A DNA stretch of 64,000 bases. Source: Gluconacetobacter tumulisoli. GTDB lineage: Bacteria > Pseudomonadota > Alphaproteobacteria > Acetobacterales > Acetobacteraceae. Position 1 is the stretch's first letter, and each line of letters begins with the position of its first letter. The DNA lies in contig NZ_JABEQM010000002.1 of the NCBI RefSeq assembly GCF_014174155.1, positions 248,001-312,000 of the forward strand, read 5' to 3'. Positions 26,508 through 34,637 of the stretch are shown here, piece after piece. Under the pieces are notes generated by a model that made no database searches, was not told where the DNA came from, and was given only the letters and a program-made list of their open reading frames with translations. The position numbers and the translations under genes are program-made.

Positions 26508-27515
26508 TCACGCGGCGGTGTCGCCGCACCCGGCGGCACCTTCCGCCGCGCGGCCGCCCTCGTCCCCCGCCACGGGATGGCCGCTGGCCGGAACGACGCT
26601 CACCCCTTTGCGGGGCCGCGCATCCACCGTCAGGCTGAAGACGTCCGGCCGCGCGTAATGACCCGCGACATCCAGGTCGTAGCGCGCCCGGATCGTGTCC
26701 ATCAGGTCGATATCCGCGCTCAGGACCGCCTCCCGCCCGTACACGGGCCCGGCGAGGATATCGCCCATCGGACCGACGATCACGCTCCCGCCCCGGATCA
26801 GCTCGGTCTTCGGGTCGGCGCCCTGGATGCAGTCGTAGGCCTCCGGCGCATCCGCGCGCGTCAGGTACTGGCAGGCGCTCAGCACGAAGGTCCGGCCCTC
26901 GTAGGCGATGTGCCGCATGGACGCCTGCCAGATCTCGCGTTCGTCCACCGTCGGCGCGCACCACACGTTGATCCCCCTGGCATACAGGGTCTGCCGCAGG
27001 GCGGGCATGTAGTTCTCCCAGCAGATCGCGGCACCCAGCCTGCCCACCGCCGTGTCCAGCACCGGAAGGGTGGACCCGTCGCCCTGGCCCCAGACCAGGC
27101 GCTCGCTCGCGGTGGGCATCAGCTTGCGATGCCGGTCCAGCAGCGTCCCGTCCGGACCGAAGAACAGCGCCGAGCAATAGAGGGTCGCCCCCTCCCGTTC
27201 GATCACCCCCACGACCAGATGCGCCTTCATGGCGGCGGCGAAGGCACCGATGCGGGCGGTCTCGGCGCCCGGCACATCGATCGCCGCCTGCCAGTAGCGC
27301 AGGAAATCCTCCCGCCCCTCCGCGCTGCGCGTGCCCATCCGCGCCCCGAAATCCAGCCCCTTGGGATAACCGCCGACATAGGCTTCGGGAAACACCGCCA
27401 GCTCCACGCCCTGGCGCGCCGCCTCCTCGCAGAGCGCCTGCATGCGGTCGAGAGTGCGCGGTGTGTCGAACAGGCTCGTCCCGGCCTGGACGACGGCGAC
27501 GCGGCGAAGGGTCAT
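26508..27515 (-). CDS. Nitrilase (carbon-nitrogen hydrolase)
   Basis: A 335-residue enzyme of nitrilase branch 1. The catalytic triad is visible: Glu in LAVFPEAYVGGYPKG, Lys in LLDRHRKLMPTASERLVWGQGDG, Cys in LGAAICWENYMPALRQ. These motifs, with WGQGDGS and CWENYMP, are those of true nitrilases turning nitriles into acids plus ammonia. ATG 27515 has a GGAG site eight bases ahead; an in-frame ATG at 27536 is a possible alternative. The divergent LysR gene begins 72 bases away and is the likely regulator. Confidence 0.9.
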   Translation of the reverse strand: MTLRRVAVVQAGTSLFDTPRTLDRMQALCEEAARQGVELAVFPEAYVGGYPKGLDFGARMGTRSAEGREDFLRYWQAAIDVPGAETARIGAFAAAMKAHLVVGVIEREGATLYCSALFFGPDGTLLDRHRKLMPTASERLVWGQGDGSTLPVLDTAVGRLGAAICWENYMPALRQTLYARGINVWCAPTVDEREIWQASMRHIAYEGRTFVLSACQYLTRADAPEAYDCIQGADPKTELIRGGSVIVGPMGDILAGPVYGREAVLSADIDLMDTIRARYDLDVAGHYARPDVFSLTVDARPRKGVSVVPASGHPVAGDEGGRAAEGAAGCGDTAA

Positions 27516-27587
27516 GCGGCTGGCTCCCTGGCTCATTCCACCGCCCTCTTGCCGCACGCATGCGGATCGATCAAATTGAATGAACCG

Positions 27588-28592
27588 ATGCGTAAAATCG
27601 ACCTGACCGATATCAGCCGGTTCGACTTCAACCTTCTGGTGACGTTCCTGGCGATCTGGCAGGAACGCAGCGTGACGAAGGCGGCCACCCGCCTGTCCCT
27701 CAGCCAGTCGGCGGTCAGCACGGCGCTGACGCGCCTGCGCCGGGCGGCGGGGGACCCGCTGTTCCTGCGGACGCGCGGCGGCATGGAACCCACCCCGCGC
27801 GCCATCGCAATGGCCGCGCAGCTGACCGACGGCGCCGCGATGATCCGCGACGCGTTCCGCACGCACGCAGGATTCGCGCCGGCCACATGCACGCGCCGCT
27901 TCACGCTGGGCATGTCGGACGATTTCGAACTGGCGATCGGCCCGCTCCTGTCCGCCCGGCTGATGTCCGAGGCCCCCGGCGCCGCGATCGTCTATCGCCA
28001 GGCAAATCGCTACACGGCCGGACAGATGCTGGAGAGCGGGGAAATCGACGTGGCGATCGTCACCTCGGGCACCTCCCGCTCCTGGATGCAGCGCGAGGCG
28101 ATCGGCGAGGGCGGCTACGCCTGCCTGTTCGACCCGGCCGCCTGCGGCATCGACACGGCGCCGACGCTGCGGGACTATCTCTCCCTGCCGCATGTCCTGG
28201 TCTCGTTCTCGGGCCGCGAGGGCATCGTCGATACGGCGCTGAAGGCCATCGGCCACACGCGGCGCATTCAGACCGCCCTGACGCATTTCTCCGCCCTGCC
28301 GCCCTTCCTCGCGGGCAGCCGGGTCATCGCCACGATCCCGGCCCATGCGGCGAACACGCTGGCGCGGATATCGCGGCTCCGCGCCACGCCGGTCCCGGTC
28401 GAGCTGGGCCGCTATCCCATCGCCCTCGCCTTCACGCCCGCCACGGGGACGGACGCGGCGCTGTCCTGGCTGCGCGGGGCGATCGCCGACGCGCTCGCCA
28501 CCGGCCTGGCCCAGGCGGCCCACCAGACGGCCCAGACGGCCCAGATGGCCCATGTGACCCAGGCGACCCAGGCGACCCGCACCGGGCCCTGA
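27588..28592 (+). CDS. LysR-family regulator (NodD-like group) with repetitive tail
   Basis: A 334-residue LysR protein. The winged helix is FDFNLLVTFLAIWQERSVTKAATRLSLSQSAVSTALTRLRRAAGDPLFLR, a NodD/LinR-like start; the effector domain follows to about residue 300. The last 25 residues are a low-complexity run of Ala, Gln, Thr and His encoded by an imperfect 9-base tandem repeat. It is transcribed away from the nitrilase gene with a 72-base shared control region and probably regulates it. Confidence 0.9.
   Translation: MRKIDLTDISRFDFNLLVTFLAIWQERSVTKAATRLSLSQSAVSTALTRLRRAAGDPLFLRTRGGMEPTPRAIAMAAQLTDGAAMIRDAFRTHAGFAPATCTRRFTLGMSDDFELAIGPLLSARLMSEAPGAAIVYRQANRYTAGQMLESGEIDVAIVTSGTSRSWMQREAIGEGGYACLFDPAACGIDTAPTLRDYLSLPHVLVSFSGREGIVDTALKAIGHTRRIQTALTHFSALPPFLAGSRVIATIPAHAANTLARISRLRATPVPVELGRYPIALAFTPATGTDAALSWLRGAIADALATGLAQAAHQTAQTAQMAHVTQATQATRTGP
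28509..28579 (+). repeat. Imperfect 9-base tandem repeat at the LysR C-terminus
   Basis: About seven copies of a 9-base unit like GCCCAGACG or GACCCAGGC run through the last codons of the LysR gene and give the repeated Ala/Thr-Gln-Thr/Ala pattern. Such a repeat can change copy number without breaking the frame. Confidence 0.7.
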
Positions 28593-28667
28593 CACGGCTC
28601 GCCCGCGACGCGGCGGACATCCCGCCCCGTCCCACACCGCCCCAGCCCCAACCGTCAGCCCCAACCG

Positions 28668-29537
28668 TCAGGCACAATACCGCGCCAGGCCCTCCGCCAG
28701 ATGGTCCAGCAGGGCACGCACCGCCGGCGCCTTCCGCAGGTCCGCATGGGTCACCACCCACAGGGGAAGGGACGCCGGACAATAATCGGGAAGAACGGGA
28801 ACCAGCTGCGGATCGTCGCGGCCGATCGGTTCCTGGCAATAGCCGATCCCGATCCCCGCGCGCAGCGCGGCCAGCAGGCCCAGGTCGTCGTCGCATTCCA
28901 GGTCCGGACGCAGCGCCAGCGATGCCAGCTCCGGAATGCGGGCGATATGGTCGGCGGCGGCGACGATCCGATGCCCGGCCAGGTCCGGCAGGTCGCGCGG
29001 CGCACCATGCCGCCGCACATACTCCCGATGCGCAAACAGGCGGATCCGCACCGTCCCGACCTTCCGGCCCCACAGATCCCCCTGCCGGGGCGCGACATGG
29101 CGCACCGCCAGATCGGCCTCCCGCCCGATGACGTCCGCGACCGCGTCGGTGAGCGAGAGCCTGACGCGTACCGTCGGCCACGCCGCCATGAACGTGCCCA
29201 GGATCGGCGGCAGGACGACGGCCCCCGTGATGTGGCTGGCCGTAACGGTCAGCGTGGTCGTCATGCGCATGCGATCGGACCGCGCGAGGCTTTCCAGCGT
29301 GCGGGCCTGGTCCGTCATCATCGTCGCGACGGGCGCCAGCGCCCGCGCCAGATCCGTGGGCGTCAGCCCGGATTTCGACCGGGAGAAGAGCGGATGTCCC
29401 ACCGCCGCCTCCAGCTGCGCGATCTGCCGGCTCAGGGTGGGCTGGGTCGATCCCAGCTCCCGCGCGGCCTCGGACAGGGAGCCGCACCGACAGACCGCCG
29501 CGAGACTTCGCCAGAGATGCCAGTCGATCCTGTCCAT
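28668..29537 (-). CDS. LysR-family transcriptional regulator
   Basis: A 289-residue LysR protein. Helix-turn-helix: WHLWRSLAAVCRCGSLSEAARELGSTQPTLSRQIAQLEAAVGHPLFSRSKSGLTPTD. The effector domain carries TASHITGAVVLPPILGTFMAAWPTVRVRLSLTDAVADVIGREADLAVRHVAPRQGDL, like regulators beside small oxidoreductase or membrane genes. It is divergent from the SRPBCC gene with 70 bases between, and a palindromic box overlaps its start, so autoregulation and control of the neighbour are likely. Confidence 0.9.
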   Translation of the reverse strand: MDRIDWHLWRSLAAVCRCGSLSEAARELGSTQPTLSRQIAQLEAAVGHPLFSRSKSGLTPTDLARALAPVATMMTDQARTLESLARSDRMRMTTTLTVTASHITGAVVLPPILGTFMAAWPTVRVRLSLTDAVADVIGREADLAVRHVAPRQGDLWGRKVGTVRIRLFAHREYVRRHGAPRDLPDLAGHRIVAAADHIARIPELASLALRPDLECDDDLGLLAALRAGIGIGYCQEPIGRDDPQLVPVLPDYCPASLPLWVVTHADLRKAPAVRALLDHLAEGLARYCA

Positions 29538-29549
29538 ACGGATTCGTAT
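29536..29549. promoter_or_regulatory. Putative LysR box
   Basis: ATACG-N4-CGTAT is a perfect 14-base inverted repeat at the start codon of the LysR gene, close to the T-N11-A layout of LysR binding boxes and facing the divergent SRPBCC gene. Confidence 0.4.
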
Positions 29550-29607
29550 ACCTCCGCTACCGCTTTGCGCAATGGATCGGACAAGGCGGCGGTCCTACCC
29601 TCTCCCC

Positions 29608-30123
29608 ATGGATACGAAAATGCTGATATGTGCCGCGGCGGGCGCGCTCGCCGGGGGCCTCCTTCTCGCGGGCGTGCGCGGTCCGCGACGCGACGTCGCC
29701 ACGGACATCGACATCGCGGCTTCCCCCGAACGCGTATGGGCGGTGCTGACCGACATGGCGTCCTATCCGGCCTGGAATCCGTTTATCCGCCAGATGACGG
29801 GGTCGCTCAGGGCCGGCGGCCGGCTCACCATCCGGCTGGCCGCCGGCGGAACCGACGCCCCGCGGGACCAGATGGTCTTCTCCCCGCATGTGATCGCCGT
29901 CCGCCCGCCCCGCAGGCTGCAATGGATCGGCCGGCTGTGGGGCCTGCCCGGCCTGTTCACCGGCGAACATGTCTTCATCCTGCACCCCACCGACCACGGC
30001 ACCCGCCTCGAACAGAACGAGCGGTTCTCCGGCCTCCTGCTATGGGTCTACGACGTGAACCCGCTCCACGCCGCCTTCCAGCGCATGAACGCGGCCCTGA
30101 AAGCGGAAGCGGAACGGCCCTGA
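29608..30123 (+). CDS. SRPBCC-family protein with N-terminal membrane anchor
   Basis: A 171-residue protein. Residues 4-22 form a short hydrophobic segment (MLICAAAGALAGGLLLAGV). Then comes a START/SRPBCC-type fold: DVATDIDIAASPERVWAVLTDMASYPAWNPFIRQMTGSLRAGGRLTIRL, ending in a long helix (NPLHAAFQRMNAALKAEAE). The fold binds hydrophobic ligands; the function of this subgroup (often polyketide cyclase-like) is unknown. It is divergent from the LysR gene. Confidence 0.85.
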   Translation: MDTKMLICAAAGALAGGLLLAGVRGPRRDVATDIDIAASPERVWAVLTDMASYPAWNPFIRQMTGSLRAGGRLTIRLAAGGTDAPRDQMVFSPHVIAVRPPRRLQWIGRLWGLPGLFTGEHVFILHPTDHGTRLEQNERFSGLLLWVYDVNPLHAAFQRMNAALKAEAERP

Positions 30124-30328
30124 CCCGCCTCCACGTCGACGTCGCCAGGGAACTCCGGAAACATCGGGAATCGTCCGGGCCCGTTTGCAATATGGGCGGG
30201 CAAGCGGGGGCGGTCCCGCGACGCCACAGGATCGCCGCCACCTGCCGCCCGGCCGCCGCCGCGAACGGCCGAACCACGCGCCGGCCCATGCCGCCGCACC
30301 ATTCTCCTCGCCATGCGATCGAACAATC

Positions 30329-31153
30329 TCAATCCCACCCACGCATTTTCCGTTTCTCGATCCACCCCTCGCGCGATCCATCCTCCCCCTGCAGGTAGGC
30401 CGCGTTCGCTGCCACCAGCGCGTCCCAGTCCTCGCCGCCCGGCGCCAGCCCGTCGGCGGGCATCAGCTGCCGCCAGGCCAGGCCGTGCACCTCCATCACC
30501 CGCGACCGCAGCCAGCGCCAGGTGCAGCGCCGCGTCGTCCCCCAGGTCAGCAGCGTGACCAGGTCGGCGTCCCCCGTCCCGTCATAGGCCCAGGCCAGCA
30601 GGCAATGCCCGCCCCACGACCCCGGCGTCTGGTCGCCCGGCGTGGTCGTGTCCCACACGCCGTCCCGCTGGTCGGCCAGCGCCAGGCGCACGCCCAGATA
30701 CGCCGCCCCCATCCCGGCCATGATGTTGCGCATGCCATCCGGATCGTCCGGATCGGCGCTGCCCCACACCGGGAACAGCGTCTGGCCGGCCAGCGCATAG
30801 CCCCGGCGCGCGGCATGGGCCAGGACGTCCACTTCCACCCCGCCCAGGTCGGTCGCCGGGTCGCCGGGCACATAGCCGGTCGAGGCCGCATAGAACGCCT
30901 CGGCCTCCGCCGTCCCCACCGCCACCTGGTAGCCGGCCAGCGCCGCCGTCGCCCGGATATGATTGCCGATCCCAGCCGCGGTGCAGTCCCCCAGCACGTC
31001 GTTGCCCAGCATCAGCGGCGCCGGGTCGACGGCGTCGCGGACCAGGCGCGGCGGCGCGCGGCGCGCCATCATCCGCAACCCGGACAGGCGCGGCTGCCCC
31101 GGCCGGGTTTCCGCCGGCCGGCACCCCAGCCTGCCCCACGTCCCTGCTCCCAT
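30329..31153 (-). CDS. Phage-associated papain-like fold protein
   Basis: A 274-residue protein I do not recognise by name. Its pattern suggests a C1 (papain-like) peptidase fold: LMLGNDVLGDCTAAGIGNH near residue 50 (Gly-Asp-Cys ahead of a helix, like the Cys helix of papain), GSWGGHCLLAWAYDG near 185 (Gly-Gly-His), then LLTWGTTRRCTW where papains have Asn-Ser-Trp-Gly. The Asn of the triad seems to be Thr here. It lies downstream of the tail-fibre and lysin genes on the same strand, separated by two small plus-strand genes. A role in lysis or particle maturation is a guess. Confidence 0.55.
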   Translation of the reverse strand: MGAGTWGRLGCRPAETRPGQPRLSGLRMMARRAPPRLVRDAVDPAPLMLGNDVLGDCTAAGIGNHIRATAALAGYQVAVGTAEAEAFYAASTGYVPGDPATDLGGVEVDVLAHAARRGYALAGQTLFPVWGSADPDDPDGMRNIMAGMGAAYLGVRLALADQRDGVWDTTTPGDQTPGSWGGHCLLAWAYDGTGDADLVTLLTWGTTRRCTWRWLRSRVMEVHGLAWRQLMPADGLAPGGEDWDALVAANAAYLQGEDGSREGWIEKRKMRGWD

Positions 31154-31239
31154 CGCGACATATCCCCTTCACGTCGACGCGACGACGCCACCACCGCCCC
31201 CGCCCGGCGTTGGCACACCACCGGACAGGAGTCCCCGTC

Positions 31240-31566
31240 ATGCGTCGTATCCCGATCTTCATGCTCGCCTGCGCCATACCCGCGTCGCTGGCGGCGTCAC
31301 CGGCCGCCTGGGCGCAGAAAAACCCGTCCCCGTCCTCGATGGATTCCGAACAGGGCCATTATCCGAAGCCGTCGCAAAAGCCGTCCTCGGACTACGACAA
31401 CGCGCCCTATCTCCGGAAGCAGGGCGACAACGCGGCCAAATCCGGGTCCAGAACCTATCCCACGCCGCACGCCCTGAAACCGTCGGACGAAAACCACAAG
31501 CCACCCGGCATGGACAAGCCATCGCCCGAGCAGATGCCCAAGCCCGGACAGGGACCGCATCCCTGA
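31240..31566 (+). CDS. Small exported Pro-rich protein
   Basis: A 108-residue protein with a clear signal peptide (MRRIPIFMLACAIPASLAASPAAWAQ, cut after AWA). The mature part is hydrophilic and disordered-looking, rich in Pro, Lys, Ser and Gly, with repeated KPS/PKP steps and no domain. A GGAG ribosome site lies ahead of the ATG. It lies opposite in strand to the phage genes around it, so it may be bacterial or a phage-carried extra gene. Confidence 0.65.
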   Translation: MRRIPIFMLACAIPASLAASPAAWAQKNPSPSSMDSEQGHYPKPSQKPSSDYDNAPYLRKQGDNAAKSGSRTYPTPHALKPSDENHKPPGMDKPSPEQMPKPGQGPHP

Positions 31567-31639
31567 CCGCGACACGCCTCACCGCGACGCCATCGCCGCC
31601 GGCGGGACGCGCCCCTCCTGCAGGCACGTGACCCGCCCC

Positions 31640-31659
31640 GCCGTCCCGACAGGGACGGC
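31640..31659. terminator. Hairpin after the small exported protein gene
   Basis: GCCGTCCC (31640-31647) and GGGACGGC (31652-31659) form a perfect 8-base stem with a 4-base loop 74 bases after the gene's stop. A second near-perfect hairpin follows around 31738-31763. No T run, so intrinsic termination is uncertain. Confidence 0.4.
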
Positions 31660-31845
31660 GCCCCGGCGCGCAGGGCCACAGGGTCGGGGCGCGATCGCCG
31701 GCCGCCAGGATCTCCCGCGCCGGCCGGCCGGCAGGACGCCGGATGGGAAAGAGCCCGTCCGGCACGGTGCTGTTTCACTTTGTCGTCCTCCAATACATAT
31801 CGGCATGCGCCCCTGATCTATCCTTGGCCCCAGGGAGGTCACGGG

Positions 31846-32145
31846 ATGAAGATCGAGCTGGCCATTGCCATCATGCTGACGCTGGCCGAAATCCTCGCGG
31901 TCGGGATCCTGTTCCCGCCGTCGCGGGACACCGACGACGACGGGGACCGCATGGCGGCACTGTTCGCCGCCGGCGGGCCGCCGATACGGATCCTCCCGAC
32001 ACATGCCGCCCCCCGGGACGCCGGACCGCCGCGCCTCACACCCCCCGATACAGCGCCGCCCGCACCGCCGGGGCCGAGGGCGCGCCCGGCGCCGCCGTCA
32101 TCGCAGCCGGCGCCAGCCCGACGGCCGCTTCCAGCAGCGGAATGA
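31846..32145 (+). CDS. Possible small membrane protein
   Basis: A 99-residue frame with a very good ribosome site (GGGAGGT, seven bases before ATG). Residues 3-25 are one hydrophobic helix (IELAIAIMLTLAEILAVGILF); the rest is Pro/Ala/Arg-rich without a domain. Its last 110 bases overlap the 3' end of the minus-strand phage gene 32036-32791, so the tail may be a by-product of that gene's opposite frame. The N-terminal half looks real; no homologue recognised. Confidence 0.4.
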   Translation: MKIELAIAIMLTLAEILAVGILFPPSRDTDDDGDRMAALFAAGGPPIRILPTHAAPRDAGPPRLTPPDTAPPAPPGPRARPAPPSSQPAPARRPLPAAE

Positions 32146-32791
32146 TCTGCTCCGCCGTCTGGACATAGACGGCCACCCCCGGCGCGAACGCCGACACGAT
32201 CGGCGTCGCGATCGTCAGGATCGTCTGGAAATCCGACGCCAGAGACGACGCCCAGCCCTTGCCGGTCTCGATGTCGATCGCCCCGCCCGACGCCGCGTTG
32301 ATCTGCGCCGTGATCGTCCTGATCCGTGTCAGCGCGGCGTTGACCTGCGCGACCTGGTCGGCGGTCAGATGCGCCGACAGCGTGGGAATGCTCTCGATCG
32401 CCTCCGCCGCGAACGCGATCGCGCCGGCATCGGCATTCAGCTCGGCGGTGTTAATGACGGTGCCGGACCCGGTCGTGGTGCAGGCCGACACCGACAGCCC
32501 CACCGCCGCCAGCAGCGCCACGCCCGCCAGCGGCCTCCCGCGTCCGGACGCTCCCGGTTCGCCCGTCCCCGGCCCACCCGTTCCGGGCCGCGCCAGGTTC
32601 GTGACATTGCGAAAATTCTGCGCCAGCGCGTTCAGGATCGCATAGGCGCGCCCATAGGCCGAACGCGCGCTGGCCGGCACAGGCAGCCACGGCATCGCCG
32701 CCGCGCACACGCCGCAGATGGCGGCGACATCGACCAGGTACTGCACCGGCATGATCGTCAGAAGCGTCTGGAAAACGGTCATCGGGTCCAT
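32036..32791 (-). CDS. Prophage membrane protein with internal lipobox
   Basis: A 251-residue protein with no named family that I recognise. Residues 5-37 are hydrophobic (VFQTLLTIMPVQYLVDVAAICGVCAAAMPWL); a Gly/Pro-rich linker follows; residues about 87-106 read RGRPLAGVALLAAVGLSVSACT, which looks exactly like a lipoprotein signal ending in a lipobox; the rest is Ala-rich helix. It begins nine bases after the lysin-like gene. A holin- or spanin-like place in the lysis module is plausible, or it could be two former genes joined in frame. Confidence 0.55.
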   Translation of the reverse strand: MDPMTVFQTLLTIMPVQYLVDVAAICGVCAAAMPWLPVPASARSAYGRAYAILNALAQNFRNVTNLARPGTGGPGTGEPGASGRGRPLAGVALLAAVGLSVSACTTTGSGTVINTAELNADAGAIAFAAEAIESIPTLSAHLTADQVAQVNAALTRIRTITAQINAASGGAIDIETGKGWASSLASDFQTILTIATPIVSAFAPGVAVYVQTAEQIIPLLEAAVGLAPAAMTAAPGAPSAPAVRAALYRGV

Positions 32792-32800
32792 GCGACCCTC

Positions 32801-33286
32801 CTATGCTGCAATCGCGCGCCGGAACGCCGCGATCGTGATGATGGGATCCGCCGCGCCGCGCGCCGTGTTGTAGACACGCTTGTGCAGCGCGCTCATGCCC
32901 GCGGCGTCGCCGGCATCCGGCAGGACGTCGGGCGCGCGGTAATAGGCCAGCCGCGCCATCGCGCAGCCGTAGCGCAGGTTGCCGACCAGCTGCTGCACGC
33001 GCGGCAGGTCCGCACAGCTCATCCGCCGCACGCGCGCCGCGATCTCGCCGAACCGCGCGTCGGACAGGAAACTGCGCCAGATATCGTCATGGGTCGCCGG
33101 CTCCATCTGCCACAGGCCCAGCGCCGGGCCGCCGCCCAGCTGCGCCAGGAAGGCCCCGCCGCTTTCGGCCAGCGCCGTGCCCGTCAGCAGATTCACCGCC
33201 GCGTCCCCCGCCAGCCCCGCCGGCAGCGCCGCCAGCGTGGGGGCGACGACGCGCCATTTCAGCTGCGCGGGATCGATGCCGCCCAT
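32801..33286 (-). CDS. Phage lytic-transglycosylase-like protein
   Basis: A 161-residue protein. The segment GTALAESGGAFLAQLGGGPALGLWQMEPATHDDIW (about 35-70) contains a Glu-Ser pair and a Gly-Leu-Trp-Gln motif like the E-S ... G-L-M-Q of lytic transglycosylases of the SLT/lysozyme superfamily. It is a candidate endolysin or virion-associated muralytic enzyme. Its start overlaps the stop of the upstream gene by four bases (ATGA), so it is part of the fibre-lysis operon on the minus strand. Confidence 0.65.
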   Translation of the reverse strand: MGGIDPAQLKWRVVAPTLAALPAGLAGDAAVNLLTGTALAESGGAFLAQLGGGPALGLWQMEPATHDDIWRSFLSDARFGEIAARVRRMSCADLPRVQQLVGNLRYGCAMARLAYYRAPDVLPDAGDAAGMSALHKRVYNTARGAADPIITIAAFRRAIAA

Positions 33287-33735
33287 CAGCGTCCCCCCAG
33301 CCGCAGCACATGGCCGATCCAGTCGACGAACGGCTGGAACCCCAGCAGCGCCGACACGACGCCGCCGATGCCGATGCCCATGTTGCGAATCACCTTGATG
33401 CCGCCGGCAATCTGCTCGCTCTGGCGGATCAGGGTCCGCTGCGCCTCGGACAGCGGGGCCGTCGTCTCGGCGATGGTCGCGCGCATCTCGCTGCGCAGGC
33501 CGGCGATCGCCTGCTGCGTCTGCTGGGAATCGCGGTCGGCGCGCCGGTCCTGATGCTCGCCGCGCGTCCGCCCCTCGGCCGAGATCTCGGCCAGCTTGAC
33601 CATCAGCCCCTGTTGCCCGGCCTCCAGCCGCCCGATCCGCACGCCATGGTCGCGCAACGCCTCGGACGCCTCGACGGGGTCCAGCAGGACCGGTTCCGGC
33701 AGGCCGCCCTCCCGCGACGGCGCGGCGGCGCTCAT
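33286..33735 (-). CDS. Phage coiled-coil protein with C-terminal membrane helix
   Basis: A 149-residue protein. Residues about 20-110 are charged and helical with Gln/Glu/Arg heptads (coiled coil); residues 112-143 form one hydrophobic segment (GGIKVIRNMGIGIGGVVSALLGFQPFVDWIG). It is linked by four-base overlaps to both the tail fibre gene before it and the lysin-like gene after it. Its place suggests a holin/spanin-type role in host lysis. No catalytic motif. Confidence 0.6.
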   Translation of the reverse strand: MSAAAPSREGGLPEPVLLDPVEASEALRDHGVRIGRLEAGQQGLMVKLAEISAEGRTRGEHQDRRADRDSQQTQQAIAGLRSEMRATIAETTAPLSEAQRTLIRQSEQIAGGIKVIRNMGIGIGGVVSALLGFQPFVDWIGHVLRLGGR

Positions 33736-34637
33736 CCGCCGACCCCGGTATAGATGATCCGGTTCAGCATCATCGCCGGCGGAATGTTCTGGCTGGCGCC
33801 CGTGCCCGCGCTGGCGATGGTCAGGCCGGTCGCGGCGGCCGCCACGGCAATGCCGGTGGTCCCGACGCTGGTCTGCGCCGTCGCCGTCTCCTCGACGTCG
33901 CCGCCGCCGGCGAAGCTGGCCGTGATCTCGCCGCCCGAACGCTCCGGCACCACGAAGCCGCCGCCGTGATTGGGCGCGTGGGCATGGCCGGGGTCGGTGA
34001 CGCCGTGGGAATGCCCCGGGTCCGTGACCGCATGCGTGTGCGACGCGGCCATCTGGCTGCCGCCCACGGCGCCCAGCTGAACGCCGTTCAACCCCGACCC
34101 TGCCTCCGTGACCAGGTTGGCCGCCGCCCCGCCCATGTTGTCGACGCCGAACGTCGCCCGCCCGCGCAGGTCGGGCAGCGCGAAATCCGTCGCGCCGTCG
34201 CCCGCGCCGTACAGGGTCCCGATCGCCGCGAACAGGGCCGCATAGGCCGTCCGCCCGACCAGTTGCCCGGCACAGAACAGCCAGCCGGGCGGCGCCGTCG
34301 CCCCGGCGAAATCCGTGACCGCCCCGACCGGCACCGCCCCCGTCCCGCCCGTCCCGGCGCCCACCGGGTCTGCCGTCCAGACCTGGCTGCCGCCGGCATC
34401 TTCCAGCACCACGGCATATCCGGGAGAACTCAGCAGGAAGATGTCACCGAACTGGCTGGCCTCGTCCGCGACGACAGGGTTGGCATTGGGGATCGTCAGG
34501 CCCGGATCGGCATAGGTCGCCTGCGGCGTGGTCGTCCCGGTCCGGTAGAACGACAGCCGCGCGCCCGCCCGCGGCACGCCGGCGGCATCCACGCTGAAAC
34601 CATTGGGCCAGATGAAACGAGAGGCAGCAGAAGACAT
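33732..34637 (-). CDS. Phage tail fibre protein with tail-collar domain
   Basis: A 301-residue virion protein. Residues 5-60 resemble the N-terminal attachment domain of phage fibres (FSVDAAGVPRAGARLSFYRTGTTTPQATYAD). Residues about 105-165 are a tail-collar domain: AVTDFAGATAPPGWLFCAGQLVGRTAYAALFAAIGTLYGAGDGATDFALPDLRGRATFG. A His-rich repeat (SHTHAVTDPGHSHGVTDPGHAH) then probably binds metal, as in other collar fibres. It is the first gene of the left prophage block and is served by the promoter-leader just upstream. Confidence 0.88.
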   Translation of the reverse strand: MSSAASRFIWPNGFSVDAAGVPRAGARLSFYRTGTTTPQATYADPGLTIPNANPVVADEASQFGDIFLLSSPGYAVVLEDAGGSQVWTADPVGAGTGGTGAVPVGAVTDFAGATAPPGWLFCAGQLVGRTAYAALFAAIGTLYGAGDGATDFALPDLRGRATFGVDNMGGAAANLVTEAGSGLNGVQLGAVGGSQMAASHTHAVTDPGHSHGVTDPGHAHAPNHGGGFVVPERSGGEITASFAGGGDVEETATAQTSVGTTGIAVAAAATGLTIASAGTGASQNIPPAMMLNRIIYTGVGG

